DNA from: Verrucomicrobiaceae bacterium
GTDB taxonomy: Bacteria; Verrucomicrobiota; Verrucomicrobiia; Verrucomicrobiales; Akkermansiaceae
Direction of reading: 5' to 3'
Assembly: GCA_027485995.1 (NCBI GenBank)
Contig: JAIXPW010000195.1
Location: 1 to 38,967, forward strand
DNA: 38,967 nucleotides
Both the position numbers and the translations under genes were made by a program. This document shows, piece by piece, positions 8,715 through 18,465 of this stretch (within the stretch, counting starts at the first letter, position 1; the number at the start of each line of letters is the position of its first letter). The notes under the pieces are model-generated. The model was not told the origin of the DNA, made no database searches, and saw only the letters and a list, made by a program, of their open reading frames with translations.

Positions 8715-10918
8715 GGTTGGAGGGTCTGCGAGCTGTTAGGAGCGATCTGAACGGGCCTGACGCTGCCAGTGATCCGGACGAAGCACTTGCCGCCGTCCGT
8801 CGAACGCAGGACCGCTTTGGAAAGTTTACCGGCACGCCACACGAGATCGACCTCGAACCCGCCGCGGGCGCGGAGTCCGGTGATGCTGCCGTTCGGCCAG
8901 GCGGCAGGGAGGGCGGGGAGAAGATCCAGCAGGTAGAGGCTTTCCTTTTTCACATGACTCTGGAGCAGCATCTCGGTGACGCCGGCGGTGGCACCGAAAT
9001 TGCCATCGATCTGGAACGGAGGATGGCCATCAAAGAGGTTCGGGTAAACGCCGCCTGCCTCGTGGGCTCCGCCGATGGGTGCCAGCAGGCCCTGCAGAAT
9101 CCGGTGGGCGTGATCGCCGTCGGCCAGACGCGCCCAGAAGTTGATCTTCCACGCCTTGCTCCAGCCGGTGCCGCCGTCGCCGCGGGCGTTGAGCGAGATC
9201 TTTGCGGCCTTGGCGAGTTCAGGCGTGCTGACTGGATTGATCTGCCTGCCGGGGTGGAGCGCAAAGAGATGCGAGCAGTGACGGTGGTGATCGTTCGGAT
9301 CGTCCACATCCTGCATCCATTCCTGGAGCTGGCCCCAGCGACCGATCTTCGGCCCGAGGAGTTTCGACCGGAGGGTCGCCACCTTGCTGCGATAGGCTTC
9401 ATCGATGCCGAGTGCTTCGGAGGCTTCGAGATAGTTGGTGAAAAGATCCCAGATGATCTGCTGGTCATAGGAGGCCCCCGGCTGTGGCGTGCGGTCGCCT
9501 TCTTGAAGCACGATCTTGTCGCCCTTCCTGACCGGACCGTGTTCGGGGGACCAACCCGCGGGCGTGATGAGTTTCCCGTCCGGGCCTTCGACGAGGTAGC
9601 TTTCCCAGTATTCGACGAGTTCCTTCAGGGCCGGGTAGGCCCGGTTCTTCAGAAAATCCCTGTCGCCGGTGAATTCGTAGTGGGTCCACAGATGCTGCGT
9701 CATCCAGGCGCTGCCGGGACGATGGATGCCCCAGGTCGAGTTGCCTCCCATCGGGTTGTTGGTGCTGTAGGCGATCCAACCCTTGTCGGTGGCGATGGCG
9801 GGCTGAGTGTTTTTCTTTCGAACGGTCGCCAGGTTTCGCAGCCAGTCGAACATCGGCTGATGGCATTCGGAGAGGTTCGTCGGCTCGGCGAGCCAGTAGT
9901 TCATCTCGATGTTGATGTTGGTGGTGTAGCCGGAATACCAGGCGGGCTTCATGTCCTGGTTCCAGATCCCTTGAAGATTGGCGGGGAGTCCGCCGGGTCG
10001 GGAGCTGGCGATGAGCAGGTAGCGGCCGTATTGGTAGAACAGCGCGCTGAGTCCGGGATCGGATTTGTCCTTCTGGTTCAGGACGATCCGCTGATTGGTC
10101 GGCAGGTTGTCGTGCGAAGGACCGAGGTTGAGGTTCACCCGCTTGAAGAGGGCCTGGTGGTCGGCGACGTGGGAAGTACGAAGGACATCGTAGGATTTCC
10201 CCGAAGCGGCTTCGAGCACCCTGGAGACCGACTTGTCGGGGGCTTCGCCGCGCCAGTTCTTTTCCGGGCTGTTGAAGAACGAGGTCGAGGCGGCGAGAAG
10301 GAGCGTCACGCGGTCGGCCTGCTCGATTTTCAGGGACTTGCCATCCGAGGTCACGCGGCCCTTTTCATTCAGCACCTTGACGCTGGCCTGGTAGTCGAGT
10401 TTGTTGGAAAGCGATCCCTTCGAGGTAAGTGTGTTTCCCGAGGCGCTGATTGGCGCGTTGTGGGCATCGGTGAGTCGCAGGGTGCCAGTGATCGCGCCCG
10501 GTTTGTCGGCCGTCAGGCGGATGACGATGAGCTGATCCGGATGGCTGGAGAAGGCCTCGCGGAGGTAGTTGACCCCATTGGCCGTGAAGGAGGTGCGGTG
10601 GATGGCTTCGTTCAAGTCGAGTTCCCGGCGGTAGGCGGTGACGCCGGTGATGGGGAAGTCGAGGTAGAGATCTCCGAAGGGCTGGTAGGCTCCCATCTGG
10701 ATCTCGTCGCCGGTCCAGAGCGTCTGCTCGTTGAACTGGATGTGTTCCTTGTCCGGCAAGCCGAAGATCATCGCTCCGAGCCGGCCGTTTCCGATCGGCA
10801 GGGCCTCGGTCCAGGGTCCGGCGGGCTTTTCATACCACAGCCGCAGCGGGGTCTCGGCGGCGTGTCCGCTGATCGCTGTGAGCCATGAGACTGCAAGGAG
10901 CGGGAGGATCCGGATCAT
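8711..10918 (-). CDS. Alpha-L-fucosidase, GH95
   Basis: A 735-residue protein, close to the usual length for bacterial GH95, with a signal peptide (about 1-20). Family landmarks are [18 protein letters not shown] (36-53), [13 protein letters not shown] (59-71), the Asn-rich [13 protein letters not shown] (334-346) that supplies the catalytic-base network, GQLQEW with the likely general acid Glu533, and [15 protein letters not shown] near the C terminus. GH95 enzymes are inverting alpha-1,2-L-fucosidases, with some acting on galactose. It starts 5 bases after the stop of the GH9-like gene and overlaps the GH29 start by 4 bases, so it belongs to the same operon. Confidence 0.93.
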   Translation of the reverse strand: MIRILPLLAVSWLTAISGHAAETPLRLWYEKPAGPWTEALPIGNGRLGAMIFGLPDKEHIQFNEQTLWTGDEIQMGAYQPFGDLYLDFPITGVTAYRRELDLNEAIHRTSFTANGVNYLREAFSSHPDQLIVIRLTADKPGAITGTLRLTDAHNAPISASGNTLTSKGSLSNKLDYQASVKVLNEKGRVTSDGKSLKIEQADRVTLLLAASTSFFNSPEKNWRGEAPDKSVSRVLEAASGKSYDVLRTSHVADHQALFKRVNLNLGPSHDNLPTNQRIVLNQKDKSDPGLSALFYQYGRYLLIASSRPGGLPANLQGIWNQDMKPAWYSGYTTNINIEMNYWLAEPTNLSECHQPMFDWLRNLATVRKKNTQPAIATDKGWIAYSTNNPMGGNSTWGIHRPGSAWMTQHLWTHYEFTGDRDFLKNRAYPALKELVEYWESYLVEGPDGKLITPAGWSPEHGPVRKGDKIVLQEGDRTPQPGASYDQQIIWDLFTNYLEASEALGIDEAYRSKVATLRSKLLGPKIGRWGQLQEWMQDVDDPNDHHRHCSHLFALHPGRQINPVSTPELAKAAKISLNARGDGGTGWSKAWKINFWARLADGDHAHRILQGLLAPIGGAHEAGGVYPNLFDGHPPFQIDGNFGATAGVTEMLLQSHVKKESLYLLDLLPALPAAWPNGSITGLRARGGFEVDLVWRAGKLSKAVLRSTDGGKCFVRITGSVRPVQIAPNSSQTLQP

Positions 10919-10922
10919 GCTG

Positions 10923-13256
10923 TTAGAAAGTCGCGGTGCTGCTGTGGCCGAGGTAGCCGAAGCCGTAGGAGGCTTGGGCCGAGGTCTTGCCCTGCAGGGT
11001 TCCGTCGCCCTTCGAGGCGGGCTTTCCGGGAGCGAGCTTGATCCGTCCGCTGAAGGTTCGGGCGTTCGGGCCGTCCTCGGTCAGGGTGACCAACTCGCGG
11101 TCGCCGCTGTCGGTGGTCACCACCACGGTGGCGCTTTCCGCCTTGGCGTAATCGAAGTTGAGAGGAGCTGTCAGCCTGATGGGGAGCTGGTCGCCGGAGG
11201 CCTTCGCTTCGATCGCAGTTTCGCTCCACGCGAGATAGGACAGGCTGAGGTTGTAGGCGGCATTGAACTGGATCCAGCCCTCGGTCCAGCCGATGTCGCC
11301 GACTTCGGGATGATAGGGGTAGTGGGCGTTCTTCGGGCTGCCGTCGATCACGAAGCGTGCTTCGGCGAGGCGACCGATGCCGCCCGGGTAGAACTTGAAC
11401 CAGCCGTATTCGACGCCTTCGACTTCGCGGGGGGCATCGAAGGAGAAATGCCGCCCGACGGGATTGCGTCCGAACATGCCATCGAAGTGCGACCACACGA
11501 GTTCCTCAAGTCGCTGCTTGGTCTTCGCATCGGAAATGAAAGGCACGGCTGCGAGAATGGGGGCGGGGAGGCCGACCACATTGCCGGGCTCGTTCCACAT
11601 CTGCGGTTTCTCTCCCATCGGCGTCCATTTGTCATGGTCGTCGAGTTTGCGGAAATCCCACAGATTGTCCGAGCGGCGGATGAGCACTTTCGCCCATTCG
11701 TTGATCTTGGCAGCCAGTCCTTTCGGCGCGCGGTCCGGATACTCCTTCAGGAAATGAGCGAGGCCGGTGACTGTTAGAAATTCGCTCATGCGCTGGCCCT
11801 TGGTCGTGAGGGGATCGTTCCAATCGAGGTTCTTGACCATCCAGTCAGCCTGTTTGAAGGCGGCGTCGAAATAGAGTCCTGCATCGGGACGGTTCTCGCG
11901 CCTGGCGACCTCGTGCATCAGCAGGTTCGGTTGCACGGAAAAGCCGGGAGGAAGGCAGCCCTTCGTGGTGCCGAGCCTGGTTTTCAGGGCGAGCAGGTTG
12001 TGATCGTCGCTTTCGTCGTAGGGGTATTTCCGATCCGACTCAGGAGCTGTCCAGGTGGCGAAGGCATAGTCGTGCACGGCCTTGTAGTTCTGGGCCGGAA
12101 GCCAGGGTTCAAGCGCGGGCCACGCGTAGAGGAAATAGGCGAGCTGGGCCTTGAGATGTTCGTGGCCGAGCTTCTGGGTGACGATGACATCCGCGCCCCA
12201 GTGGATGAGTTTCACCAGATCAGGTGCGTTTTCCGACGGTGGCTCGAGAGCTCCCCAGAGTTTTGGGTCGGAGGGTTTCACATATCTCACCTGACGCGGC
12301 ATCCGCTCATAGGCGGAGGGGTTGGAGAGATACTGCGGGACAAGGGTGTGGAGCTCCCAACCGAAGTGATGGTCGTCGCGCCAGCCGAATGACCCCGGGC
12401 AGGCCACCTTCTCGTTTCCAACGTAGTGCCGGCTGTCGATCATGAAATCGACGGCCCCCTGATAGGTCACCCGTTCCAGCCACCACTGGCCGATGCGGAA
12501 GGGGACTGAAACGAGGCCTCCGGCTTCAACGACATACTCGTCCGTCCCTTCCGGGTTGAAGCTGGAGAAGTCGCCAATGTGGTTCTTGAGGGTGCCCTGG
12601 GCGAGTGCGGCTCCCCCTTTGGCGGAGCGGACGACGAACTTCGTGCCGTCTGTTAGAGTGGGGGCGGTGAAGCGCTTGGGCTTGCCGAGATTGAATCCGC
12701 TCTGGTTCAGGTAGAGCGGAACGATCTGCGATTGCGCGATGCCAGCCTGGGTGCCTCCGGCGATCTTCGGAAGGTCGCCGACCTCGGATGGCCAGACGAC
12801 GACCTCCTTGACCCGCGCGGAACCCTTTGCCGGGGCGGTGATCCAGAGGCGGAGCTTGTCGGTGTCCACGCTGACGGTCTGGTCGAACGGCACGGCCACG
12901 GCGCTCGAGGTGTTTCCCGAGACGATGGCGGAGGGGATGTCTTTCCAGGTTCCATCGCTCTGGAACTGGACCTTGAAGGAGGCGACCACGTCCTTGTCGC
13001 CGTAGCCGGAGAAAAAGTGGATGCCCGCGAGCTTGCGGCGCTGGCCGAGATCGAGTTCGAGCCATGCCGGTTGGTCGGAAACCTCGCTGACCCAGCGGGA
13101 TTCATCGCTGACCTTGCCGTCGATGGCATTGGCGGCGGGATATTTCGCCATCGAGGAACTGGCCTTGGCGGACCGGACTTTGATCGACTCGGCGGCGCTC
13201 GTCGTGAGGCACAGTCCCAGGGGCAGGATGAGGTGGCGGAGAGTGGCGATGTTCAT
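10923..13256 (-). CDS. Secreted GH9-like enzyme with N-terminal discoidin (CBM32-like) domain
   Basis: A 777-residue protein, first gene of the glycan operon. After a signal peptide (about 1-21), residues 25-155 resemble an F5/8 type C domain ([35 protein letters not shown]). Residues 175-255 look like the Ig-like CelD_N domain that precedes GH9 catalytic domains ([27 protein letters not shown]). An (alpha/alpha)6-type region then runs to about 690 and ends with [20 protein letters not shown], comparable to the GH9 catalytic Glu helix. The usual GH9 DAGD motif is not present; [10 protein letters not shown] stands at the comparable place. A beta-rich tail (690-777) follows. So the fold is likely GH9-like but the activity is uncertain. 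There is no Shine-Dalgarno sequence. Confidence 0.75.
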   Translation of the reverse strand: MNIATLRHLILPLGLCLTTSAAESIKVRSAKASSSMAKYPAANAIDGKVSDESRWVSEVSDQPAWLELDLGQRRKLAGIHFFSGYGDKDVVASFKVQFQSDGTWKDIPSAIVSGNTSSAVAVPFDQTVSVDTDKLRLWITAPAKGSARVKEVVVWPSEVGDLPKIAGGTQAGIAQSQIVPLYLNQSGFNLGKPKRFTAPTLTDGTKFVVRSAKGGAALAQGTLKNHIGDFSSFNPEGTDEYVVEAGGLVSVPFRIGQWWLERVTYQGAVDFMIDSRHYVGNEKVACPGSFGWRDDHHFGWELHTLVPQYLSNPSAYERMPRQVRYVKPSDPKLWGALEPPSENAPDLVKLIHWGADVIVTQKLGHEHLKAQLAYFLYAWPALEPWLPAQNYKAVHDYAFATWTAPESDRKYPYDESDDHNLLALKTRLGTTKGCLPPGFSVQPNLLMHEVARRENRPDAGLYFDAAFKQADWMVKNLDWNDPLTTKGQRMSEFLTVTGLAHFLKEYPDRAPKGLAAKINEWAKVLIRRSDNLWDFRKLDDHDKWTPMGEKPQMWNEPGNVVGLPAPILAAVPFISDAKTKQRLEELVWSHFDGMFGRNPVGRHFSFDAPREVEGVEYGWFKFYPGGIGRLAEARFVIDGSPKNAHYPYHPEVGDIGWTEGWIQFNAAYNLSLSYLAWSETAIEAKASGDQLPIRLTAPLNFDYAKAESATVVVTTDSGDRELVTLTEDGPNARTFSGRIKLAPGKPASKGDGTLQGKTSAQASYGFGYLGHSSTATF

Positions 13257-13437
13257 CGATGGAAGCGTGTGGCCGGTTTTGCTGGATCTGAGTCGGAGAT
13301 GATGCGGTTCGTGGGATCGTGATTCCAGTGGTGATTACGTATTATTCCTTTGATTTTGCGCAGGATAAGTGGGTGGCCATCAGGTCCGATAAAAATGTGT
13401 GAGAAAGGGGGCCCTCCGTGACACTCTGATTCCGGAC
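13257..13437. promoter_or_regulatory. Divergent intergenic region between glycan operon and sigma factor
   Basis: 181 bases separate the start of the GH9-like gene (minus) from the sigma factor start (plus), so promoters of both units must lie here or inside the flanking genes. The only AT-rich stretch is about 13333-13365; on the minus strand it contains TAATAC, which could be a -10 box. I could not find a convincing -35 partner or an operator repeat. Its role is inferred from gene direction. Confidence 0.4.
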
Positions 13438-13986
13438 ATGGAAGTGGACCTCAAACGACTCAGGAGTGGCGACCTCGACGCGTTCGAGGAGTTGGTGCGC
13501 AGCCATGAGGGCGCGGTGAGGGCCTTTCTTCGATCAAGGTTGCGCGACTGGGCCTCGGCGGACGACCTGGCCCAGGATGTATTCGTCACGGCGTTCCAGA
13601 AGATCAGGTCGTTCCGCGGCGACTCCACCCTCGCCACCTGGCTGCGTGGGATCGCGATGAATCATCTTCGGAATTTCGTCCGCAAGCGCCGTGAGGAATG
13701 CATCGGCGGCAGCGAGGAGTTGCAGGCTTTTGTCGATGGTGGCGTGGACAGCGGGTTTGCGGCGGCTGCCGAGCCTGACACCTTGCACCTGCTGCGGGAG
13801 TGTTTGGAAAGGATCGATGGTCCGGCGCGGCGCTTGCTTCACGAACGCTATGCGGAAGGCCGGACGGTTCGCGAACTCGCGGAGAAACACGACCGGGGCT
13901 ACTCGGCCCTGACGATGCAGCTTCATCGTCTTCGGGAGGCGATGGCCGAGTGTGTGAGGCTCAAGATCGAGGGAGGTGCCTCATGA
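13438..13986 (+). CDS. ECF-type RNA polymerase sigma factor
   Basis: A 182-residue sigma-70 family protein. Region 2 is clear: FEELVRSHEGAVRAFLRSRL, then ADDLAQDVFVTAFQKIRSFRGDSTLATWLRGIAMNHLRNFVRKRR. Region 4 follows near 125-170: LHERYAEGRTVRELAEKHDRGYSALTMQLHRLRE, a helix-turn-helix. The ATG at 13438 fits the usual ECF N terminus; an in-frame GTG at 13399 would add 13 residues and has no better start signal. The stop overlaps the start of the next gene (ATGA, 13983-13986). In Verrucomicrobiota and Planctomycetes such factors often control nearby secreted enzymes, so control of the divergent glycan operon is plausible but is inference. Confidence 0.9.
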   Translation: MEVDLKRLRSGDLDAFEELVRSHEGAVRAFLRSRLRDWASADDLAQDVFVTAFQKIRSFRGDSTLATWLRGIAMNHLRNFVRKRREECIGGSEELQAFVDGGVDSGFAAAAEPDTLHLLRECLERIDGPARRLLHERYAEGRTVRELAEKHDRGYSALTMQLHRLREAMAECVRLKIEGGAS

Positions 13987-15557
13987 ACGACGAGGATCGC
14001 CTGATCGCAGATGTCCTCGCGGGCAGTGCTTCCGAACCAGAGAAGCAGAGACTCATTGAAGGCCTGAAACACGACGAGGATCTCCGCCGCAAGTGGGCCA
14101 GTCATGCATCGATCGAAGGATGGCTGGGAATCGCGATGGAATCTCCGGCTTCCCGTGAGGAGCAAATCAGCTCGACCATGGACCGGTTGCAAAAGACCGA
14201 CCACGAGGCCTTTGTGGCAGGTGTTCGCGAGCGGATGGAGCAGCTTCGATGGAAACGCCGTGTGCTTGCCCTGGCTGCGGTCTCCACCATGGCGTTTCTA
14301 ACAATCTTTTCGTGGAATCGGCTGAAGCCCGTTCCCGTGATTGCGACCATTGAGCGACAGGAATCCGCTGTTTGGAAAGATGGCTCATCAGCTCCGGGCG
14401 AGCTGTCTGCGGGATCCCGTCTTCAGTTGTCAGGCGGACTTGTTGAGTTGCAGATCGCGGACAAGGGCCGGATGATTCTCGAAGGGCCTGCGGACCTGCA
14501 GTTTGTCTCCGCCGGGCATTCGATTCTGTGGCAGGGTCGTGTGGTGATGCGGGTGACGGAGTCCGGTCATGGCTATCGTTTGCAAACTCCCGGAGGATCG
14601 GTGGTCGATCTTGGCACCGAGTTCGGAGTCTCGGTCGGAGCATCGGGTGCGGTGGAAACCCACGTCCTGGAGGGACAGGTCGAGGCCACCTCGGCGGGGG
14701 GCAGCAAGGTGATCCTGAACAAGGACGACGGACTTCGTTTTACGAATGGCGGATCGGAACGGATCGCCTCGGGAACGGGGTCGTTCTATACGGTGCTTCC
14801 TCCGCGACACCTGACAAGCCCTTCCTGGGTGCATTGGTCGTTCGAGGGGGGATCGGACATGGATGTCCCTGGCCATTCGGAAGGCTTCGAAGGCGCGTCG
14901 TTTTCCCTGAAGCTCGCAGGCCTGGCACCGGGGTCGAAGCCCGCTCCCGAGCCCGGCGTCTTTGGTGGTGGGCTGTCATTTGACGGCAAGGGCTCCTACG
15001 CGGAAAGCGAGTTCAAGGGGATCGGCGGAAAGGCTCCCCGGACGGTCAGTTTTTGGGTGAAAGTTCCGGTCGATTTCTCCCCCAGCGAAGGATACGGCAT
15101 CCTCTCCTGGGGCAGGTTCGAGGCCCTGAATCCCGGCGGAACCTGGCAGATCTCGATCAACCCCGAGGCGGTCGATGGACCGATCGGCAGATTGCGGGTC
15201 GGGGCGCATCGGGGGCAGGTGATCGGCTCCACCGACCTGCGCGACGGGAAATGGCATCACATCGCGGTGGTGATGTATCCGGGATCGAATCCGGATGTCG
15301 GCAAGCACGTTCTGCTCTACGTCGATGGCGCGCTCGACGAGGTGTCCCAAAGGGCCTTGCGCGAGATCGACACCGAGATCGGAAATGCCGACCACGGGGT
15401 GTGGCTGGGAAGAAACGTCAGCCATGATGGCCGGAACGACCGTCCTCAATCCGGGGGATTTTTCCGAGGTTCGCTCGACGAGGTCTTCATCTTCGGAGCG
15501 GCTCTTTCGTCCGAGGAGGTCCGGCAGCTGATGGAGACCAACCAGGTCCCCCGTTAG
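13983..15557 (+). CDS. FecR-like membrane protein with LamG domain, probable partner of the sigma factor
   Basis: A 524-residue protein overlapping the sigma gene by 4 bases (ATGA). One of the few genes here with a good ribosome site (GGGAGG, 8 bases before ATG). Residues 1-90 are cytoplasmic and acidic/helical, like an anti-sigma region; a single membrane helix spans about 93-111. Residues 120-240 form a FecR-type domain (GRVVMRVTESGHGYRLQTPGG, VVDLGTEFGVSV, VLEGQVEA). The C-terminal part (about 325-520) is a LamG/concanavalin-like fold (GGGLSFDGKGSYAES, TVSFWVKVP, DGKWHHIAVVMYPG, GSLDEVFIFGAALS). This arrangement fits a sensor that passes an outside signal, possibly glycan binding, to the sigma factor. 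The ligand is unknown. Confidence 0.88.
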   Translation: MNDEDRLIADVLAGSASEPEKQRLIEGLKHDEDLRRKWASHASIEGWLGIAMESPASREEQISSTMDRLQKTDHEAFVAGVRERMEQLRWKRRVLALAAVSTMAFLTIFSWNRLKPVPVIATIERQESAVWKDGSSAPGELSAGSRLQLSGGLVELQIADKGRMILEGPADLQFVSAGHSILWQGRVVMRVTESGHGYRLQTPGGSVVDLGTEFGVSVGASGAVETHVLEGQVEATSAGGSKVILNKDDGLRFTNGGSERIASGTGSFYTVLPPRHLTSPSWVHWSFEGGSDMDVPGHSEGFEGASFSLKLAGLAPGSKPAPEPGVFGGGLSFDGKGSYAESEFKGIGGKAPRTVSFWVKVPVDFSPSEGYGILSWGRFEALNPGGTWQISINPEAVDGPIGRLRVGAHRGQVIGSTDLRDGKWHHIAVVMYPGSNPDVGKHVLLYVDGALDEVSQRALREIDTEIGNADHGVWLGRNVSHDGRNDRPQSGGFFRGSLDEVFIFGAALSSEEVRQLMETNQVPR

Positions 15558-15561
15558 CCTG

Positions 15562-15765
15562 TTAGATCAGGAAATAGATCGCGAGCGCCAGTCCTCCGAC
15601 CCAGACCGCGCCGATGTGGGCGATGCTCAGGGTGCGCGAGCCGGGGCTTTCCGAAGGGTCATCGGGATTCGCACCGAAAAGGGAGTTCCATTTCACCAGC
15701 ATCACGCCGCCGAGGCCAAGCCAGAAGAGAATGAAGAGGCAGATGCCGAGCTTGATGACGATCAT
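15562..15765 (-). CDS. Small two-helix membrane protein
   Basis: A 67-residue protein starting MIVIKLGICLFILFWLGLGG. Two hydrophobic stretches (about 3-24 and 48-66) are separated by a polar loop with NPDDPSESPGSR. A longer version starting at 15816 would add 17 residues of low-complexity sequence and is less likely. It converges with the FecR/LamG gene, with 4 bases between the stops. No family recognised; function unknown. Confidence 0.6.
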   Translation of the reverse strand: MIVIKLGICLFILFWLGLGGVMLVKWNSLFGANPDDPSESPGSRTLSIAHIGAVWVGGLALAIYFLI

Positions 15766-15877
15766 GATGGGAGGAGTGGGCGTGAGGAAAGTCGAGGTGC
15801 GGTCAGGTTCATGCAAGTGATTTTACAGGGCTGTGGGTGGATCAGGACCCCGGGTCAAGCCCCCCTGAATCACGCCA

Positions 15878-16324
15878 TCATGGCCGCCAGAGGTAGCGCA
15901 GCTTCCACCGTGATCCACCCAGATACGCCGGGTCATGCGGTGGCACCTGGAACTTCCCCAGAAACTCCGCTCCGAGCTTTTCGATCGTCCGCTGAGAGGC
16001 TAGGTTGCCGGGATCGGTCGTCAGGATCGTTTCCGGATAAAGGATCCGGACGAACCGCGCCACAGCCAGGCAGGCCAGACCGGCGAAACCATGGCCTCGA
16101 TGCTCGGGGTCGACCGCATAGCCTATGTGACCGGCATAAAGCCTGACGTGATCGCTGCGGCCGATGCGGACATTGAGATAGCCGCAGGCCGTCCCATCGG
16201 ATCGGAGAATCCGGAAATGATAGGAAGGCACAATGCCGAATTCCGGCTGGCCGGGAAGGATCGAGCGGTAGTCGAGACGCACCCCGCCATGGGCGAGGTC
16301 GCGCGGCGGCAGTGGATCGGTCAC
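15878..16324 (-). CDS. GNAT-family N-acetyltransferase
   Basis: A 148-residue protein starting at GTG 16324, 5 bases after the purC stop, so probably read through from purC. It shows the acetyl-CoA-binding part of the GNAT fold: HIGYAVDPEHRGHGFAGLA (motif A, R-G-H-G-F-A in place of Q/R-x-x-G-x-A), then ILTTDPGNLASQRTIEKLGAEFLG, the usual C-terminal helix and strand of RimJ/RimL-like enzymes. An open frame extends upstream to 16549 but overlaps purC fully and is not the start. The substrate (a protein N-terminus or small amine) cannot be told. Confidence 0.82.
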   Translation of the reverse strand: MTDPLPPRDLAHGGVRLDYRSILPGQPEFGIVPSYHFRILRSDGTACGYLNVRIGRSDHVRLYAGHIGYAVDPEHRGHGFAGLACLAVARFVRILYPETILTTDPGNLASQRTIEKLGAEFLGKFQVPPHDPAYLGGSRWKLRYLWRP

Positions 16325-16329
16325 CCTGC

Positions 16330-17043
16330 TCAAGCCGTCGCTTCCTTCACCCTTGCCAGCACTTCGGTGTAGGCCTCCATGACCCCCCCGAGGTCGCGAC
16401 GAAAGCGGTCCTTGTCCATTTTCTCGCCCGTCTTCAGGTCCCACAGGCGACATCCATCCGGGCTGATCTCGTCGGCCAGCACGATCGTCTTCGGGTCGGA
16501 AAGCAGGCGGCCGAACTCCAGCTTGAAGTCCACCAGCTTCAGTCCGCACTTCGCGAAGAAGTCGATGAGGATGCCGTTCACCTTCAGGGCGGACTCGCGG
16601 AGAAAGGCGACCTCCTCCACCGTGGCCAGCTTCAACTCACGGATGTAGTCGTCATTGATCAGCGGATCGCCGAGCTCATCGCTCTTGATGCAGAACTCGA
16701 TGATCGGGGTGGAGAACGGCAGGCCCTCCTCGAGGCCGGTGCGCTTGCAGAAGCTGCCGGCGGAGAAATTGCGGATGATGACCTCCACCATGAGGATCTC
16801 GACCTTGCGGACCTCGACATTCGTGTCGTCGATCTGGCGGACGAAATGGGTCGGCACGCCCTCTTTTTCGAGAAATCCATAGATCAGGGTGCTGATCGCA
16901 TTGTTCAGGCGACCCTTGTCCTCGAACTGGGCTTTTTTCTCGCCGTTGAAGGCGGTGGCGTCGTTCTTGAATTCCATCCGGAGCACATTCGGATCCTCGG
17001 TGGCCCAGAGACGCTTTGCCTTTCCTTCATAGAGCGGAGTCAT
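16330..17043 (-). CDS. purC: Phosphoribosylaminoimidazole-succinocarboxamide synthase (SAICAR synthetase)
   Basis: A 237-residue protein of the compact bacterial PurC type. It joins CAIR and aspartate using ATP in step 8 of purine synthesis, in the cytoplasm. Recognisable are LYEGKAKRLWAT (ATP-binding start), FKNDATAFNGEKKAQFEDKG, VRKVEILMVEVIIRNFSAGSF, FSTPIIEFCIKSDELGDPLIND, LVDFKLEFGR and LADEISPDGCRLWD. Length and motifs are complete. No Shine-Dalgarno sequence precedes the ATG (the mRNA there reads AACCCGGTCC). The gene diverges from the deacetylase across 89 bases. Confidence 0.97.
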   Translation of the reverse strand: MTPLYEGKAKRLWATEDPNVLRMEFKNDATAFNGEKKAQFEDKGRLNNAISTLIYGFLEKEGVPTHFVRQIDDTNVEVRKVEILMVEVIIRNFSAGSFCKRTGLEEGLPFSTPIIEFCIKSDELGDPLINDDYIRELKLATVEEVAFLRESALKVNGILIDFFAKCGLKLVDFKLEFGRLLSDPKTIVLADEISPDGCRLWDLKTGEKMDKDRFRRDLGGVMEAYTEVLARVKEATA

Positions 17044-17132
17044 GGACCGGGTTTAGGAGGACGCCCGGAGGTGGTCAAGCCCGCTGCATTGGCCCTTCCC
17101 ATCGCCCCGGATGATCGGTAGCCTCAGGCCAC

Positions 17133-18368
17133 ATGGTCCGCCGTTGCCTGATCCCTCTCGCCCTTGCCCTCGCCTTCGTCTGTGCCCAGGAGCCTGCTCC
17201 CGTCCCAGCCCCGGCGGCCCCCCCGGTGGCACCCGTCGAACCTGCCCCAACGCCTGCCGTCGTCACCCCACCCGCCCCGGGCGCTGCGGTCCCTGCTCCC
17301 ATTCAGGACGATGCCACCCGGGTCTCGATCCTCGGCTATCATGATTTCTCCGAGACCCTGCCGGAAACCGCCATGCGGATCCGCACCTCGAAGTTCCGCA
17401 AGCAGATGGAGGCCATCAAGCAGCTCGGCCTCACCGTCATCCCCCTCGACGACTACCTCGCCTGGAAACGCGGTGAGAAATCCCTCCCGGAGCGCTGCGT
17501 CCTGCTGACCCTCGACGACGGCTGGAAGTCCGTTTACACCGATGCCTTCCCGATCCTCAAGGAGTTCGGCTATCCGTTCTCGCTCTATCTCTACAAGAAT
17601 TACGTCGATGGCGGTGGCAAGGCCCTCACGACCCCGATGATTCAGGAAATGATCAAGTATGGGGCGACGATTGGCAGCCACTCGGTCACCCATCCCTTCC
17701 CCGGCGACGTCAAGGCACGGGTGAAAAAGGGAGCCGATGCCCTCGATGCCTACTTGCGCAGCGAGATGGGCGAGTCCCAGCGTTTCCTCGAATCCAAGTT
17801 CAGCCGCAAGGTGACCACCTATGCCTATCCCGGCGGCTTCCACCTCGAGGAAATGTTCAAGCTCGCCGACGAGTTCAAGTATGTCTCCCTCTTCACCGTC
17901 ATTCCTGGAAAGGTGAAGCGCAGCACGGCCGACAAGACCACTCCGCGCTACATGATCCTCGGCAACTACGACAAGGTCTTCGAAATGGCCACCAGCTTCC
18001 GCGAAGGCGGCGCGGCCCCGGGCTCCGGAGTCGCGGGAGTGCCTGCCACAACCCCTGTCCCGGTCTCTCCGCAGGCCGGTGAGGTCGTCAATTCGAGACT
18101 GCCGCTCATTTCCGTCGATCTCGGCACGATCGCCGACCTCGATCCCGCCACATTGGTCATGAAGGTGGCCGGCTTCGGCGAAGTTCCCGCCGTGTTCGAG
18201 CCCGGCCCCAAGCGTCTCTCCTGGCGCGTGAACCGCAAACTGCGCCAGTCCTCTTGCCAGGTCAGCGTTTCGTGGAAGGATACCCACGGCAAGCCCCCCG
18301 AAATCCCGCTCCGCTGGTCGTTCTCGATCGACAAGGCCGCCGCCTACCTCCCGGAAGACGCGCAGTAA
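17133..18368 (+). CDS. Secreted polysaccharide deacetylase (NodB/CE4 domain)
   Basis: A 411-residue protein. A signal peptide (about 1-18) is followed by a Pro/Ala/Val-rich linker (20-57). The NodB domain follows: ILGYHDF (66-72), TLDDGW with the catalytic Asp pair 128/129, and the metal-binding GSHSVTHP with His183 and His187; TYAYPGG is a later family motif. A C-terminal domain (about 310-400) looks beta-rich (LPLISVDLG, LSWRVNRKL). CE4 enzymes remove N- or O-acetyl groups from peptidoglycan, chitin-like or other polysaccharides; the target here is unknown. It lies before ffh with 97 bases between them, which hold a repeat. Confidence 0.88.
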   Translation: MVRRCLIPLALALAFVCAQEPAPVPAPAAPPVAPVEPAPTPAVVTPPAPGAAVPAPIQDDATRVSILGYHDFSETLPETAMRIRTSKFRKQMEAIKQLGLTVIPLDDYLAWKRGEKSLPERCVLLTLDDGWKSVYTDAFPILKEFGYPFSLYLYKNYVDGGGKALTTPMIQEMIKYGATIGSHSVTHPFPGDVKARVKKGADALDAYLRSEMGESQRFLESKFSRKVTTYAYPGGFHLEEMFKLADEFKYVSLFTVIPGKVKRSTADKTTPRYMILGNYDKVFEMATSFREGGAAPGSGVAGVPATTPVPVSPQAGEVVNSRLPLISVDLGTIADLDPATLVMKVAGFGEVPAVFEPGPKRLSWRVNRKLRQSSCQVSVSWKDTHGKPPEIPLRWSFSIDKAAAYLPEDAQ

Positions 18369-18370
18369 GA

Positions 18371-18450
18371 AAGCACGAAATTCTAAATTCTAAATTCGAA
18401 ACGAAGATAGAGATGATGTTTCTGCTTTCCTGAAAACTGAAAACTGAATC
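18371..18450. repeat. Intergenic AT-rich repeat (AAATTCTAAATTC family)
   Basis: Tandem AAATTCTAAATTCTAAATTC followed downstream by TGAAAACTGAAAACTGAA. The first part recurs before eno at 35973-36131. It fills the space between the deacetylase and ffh. No function can be seen; it could be a decayed half of the larger inverted repeat. Confidence 0.6.
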
Positions 18451-18465
18451 CTTCAAACTTTAGTC

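Noticed and set aside
8717..10888. A 723-codon open frame on the plus strand opposite the GH95 gene
   Set aside because: It mirrors a clear GH95 gene in high-GC DNA; its translation is rich in Arg, Gly, Val and Glu without motifs or sensible domains. The same holds for 5951-7309, 29240-30715, 20169-21932 and 33324-35255.
13399..13437. Earlier GTG start for the first sigma factor
   Set aside because: The extra 13 residues match nothing in ECF N-termini and no ribosome site favours the GTG.
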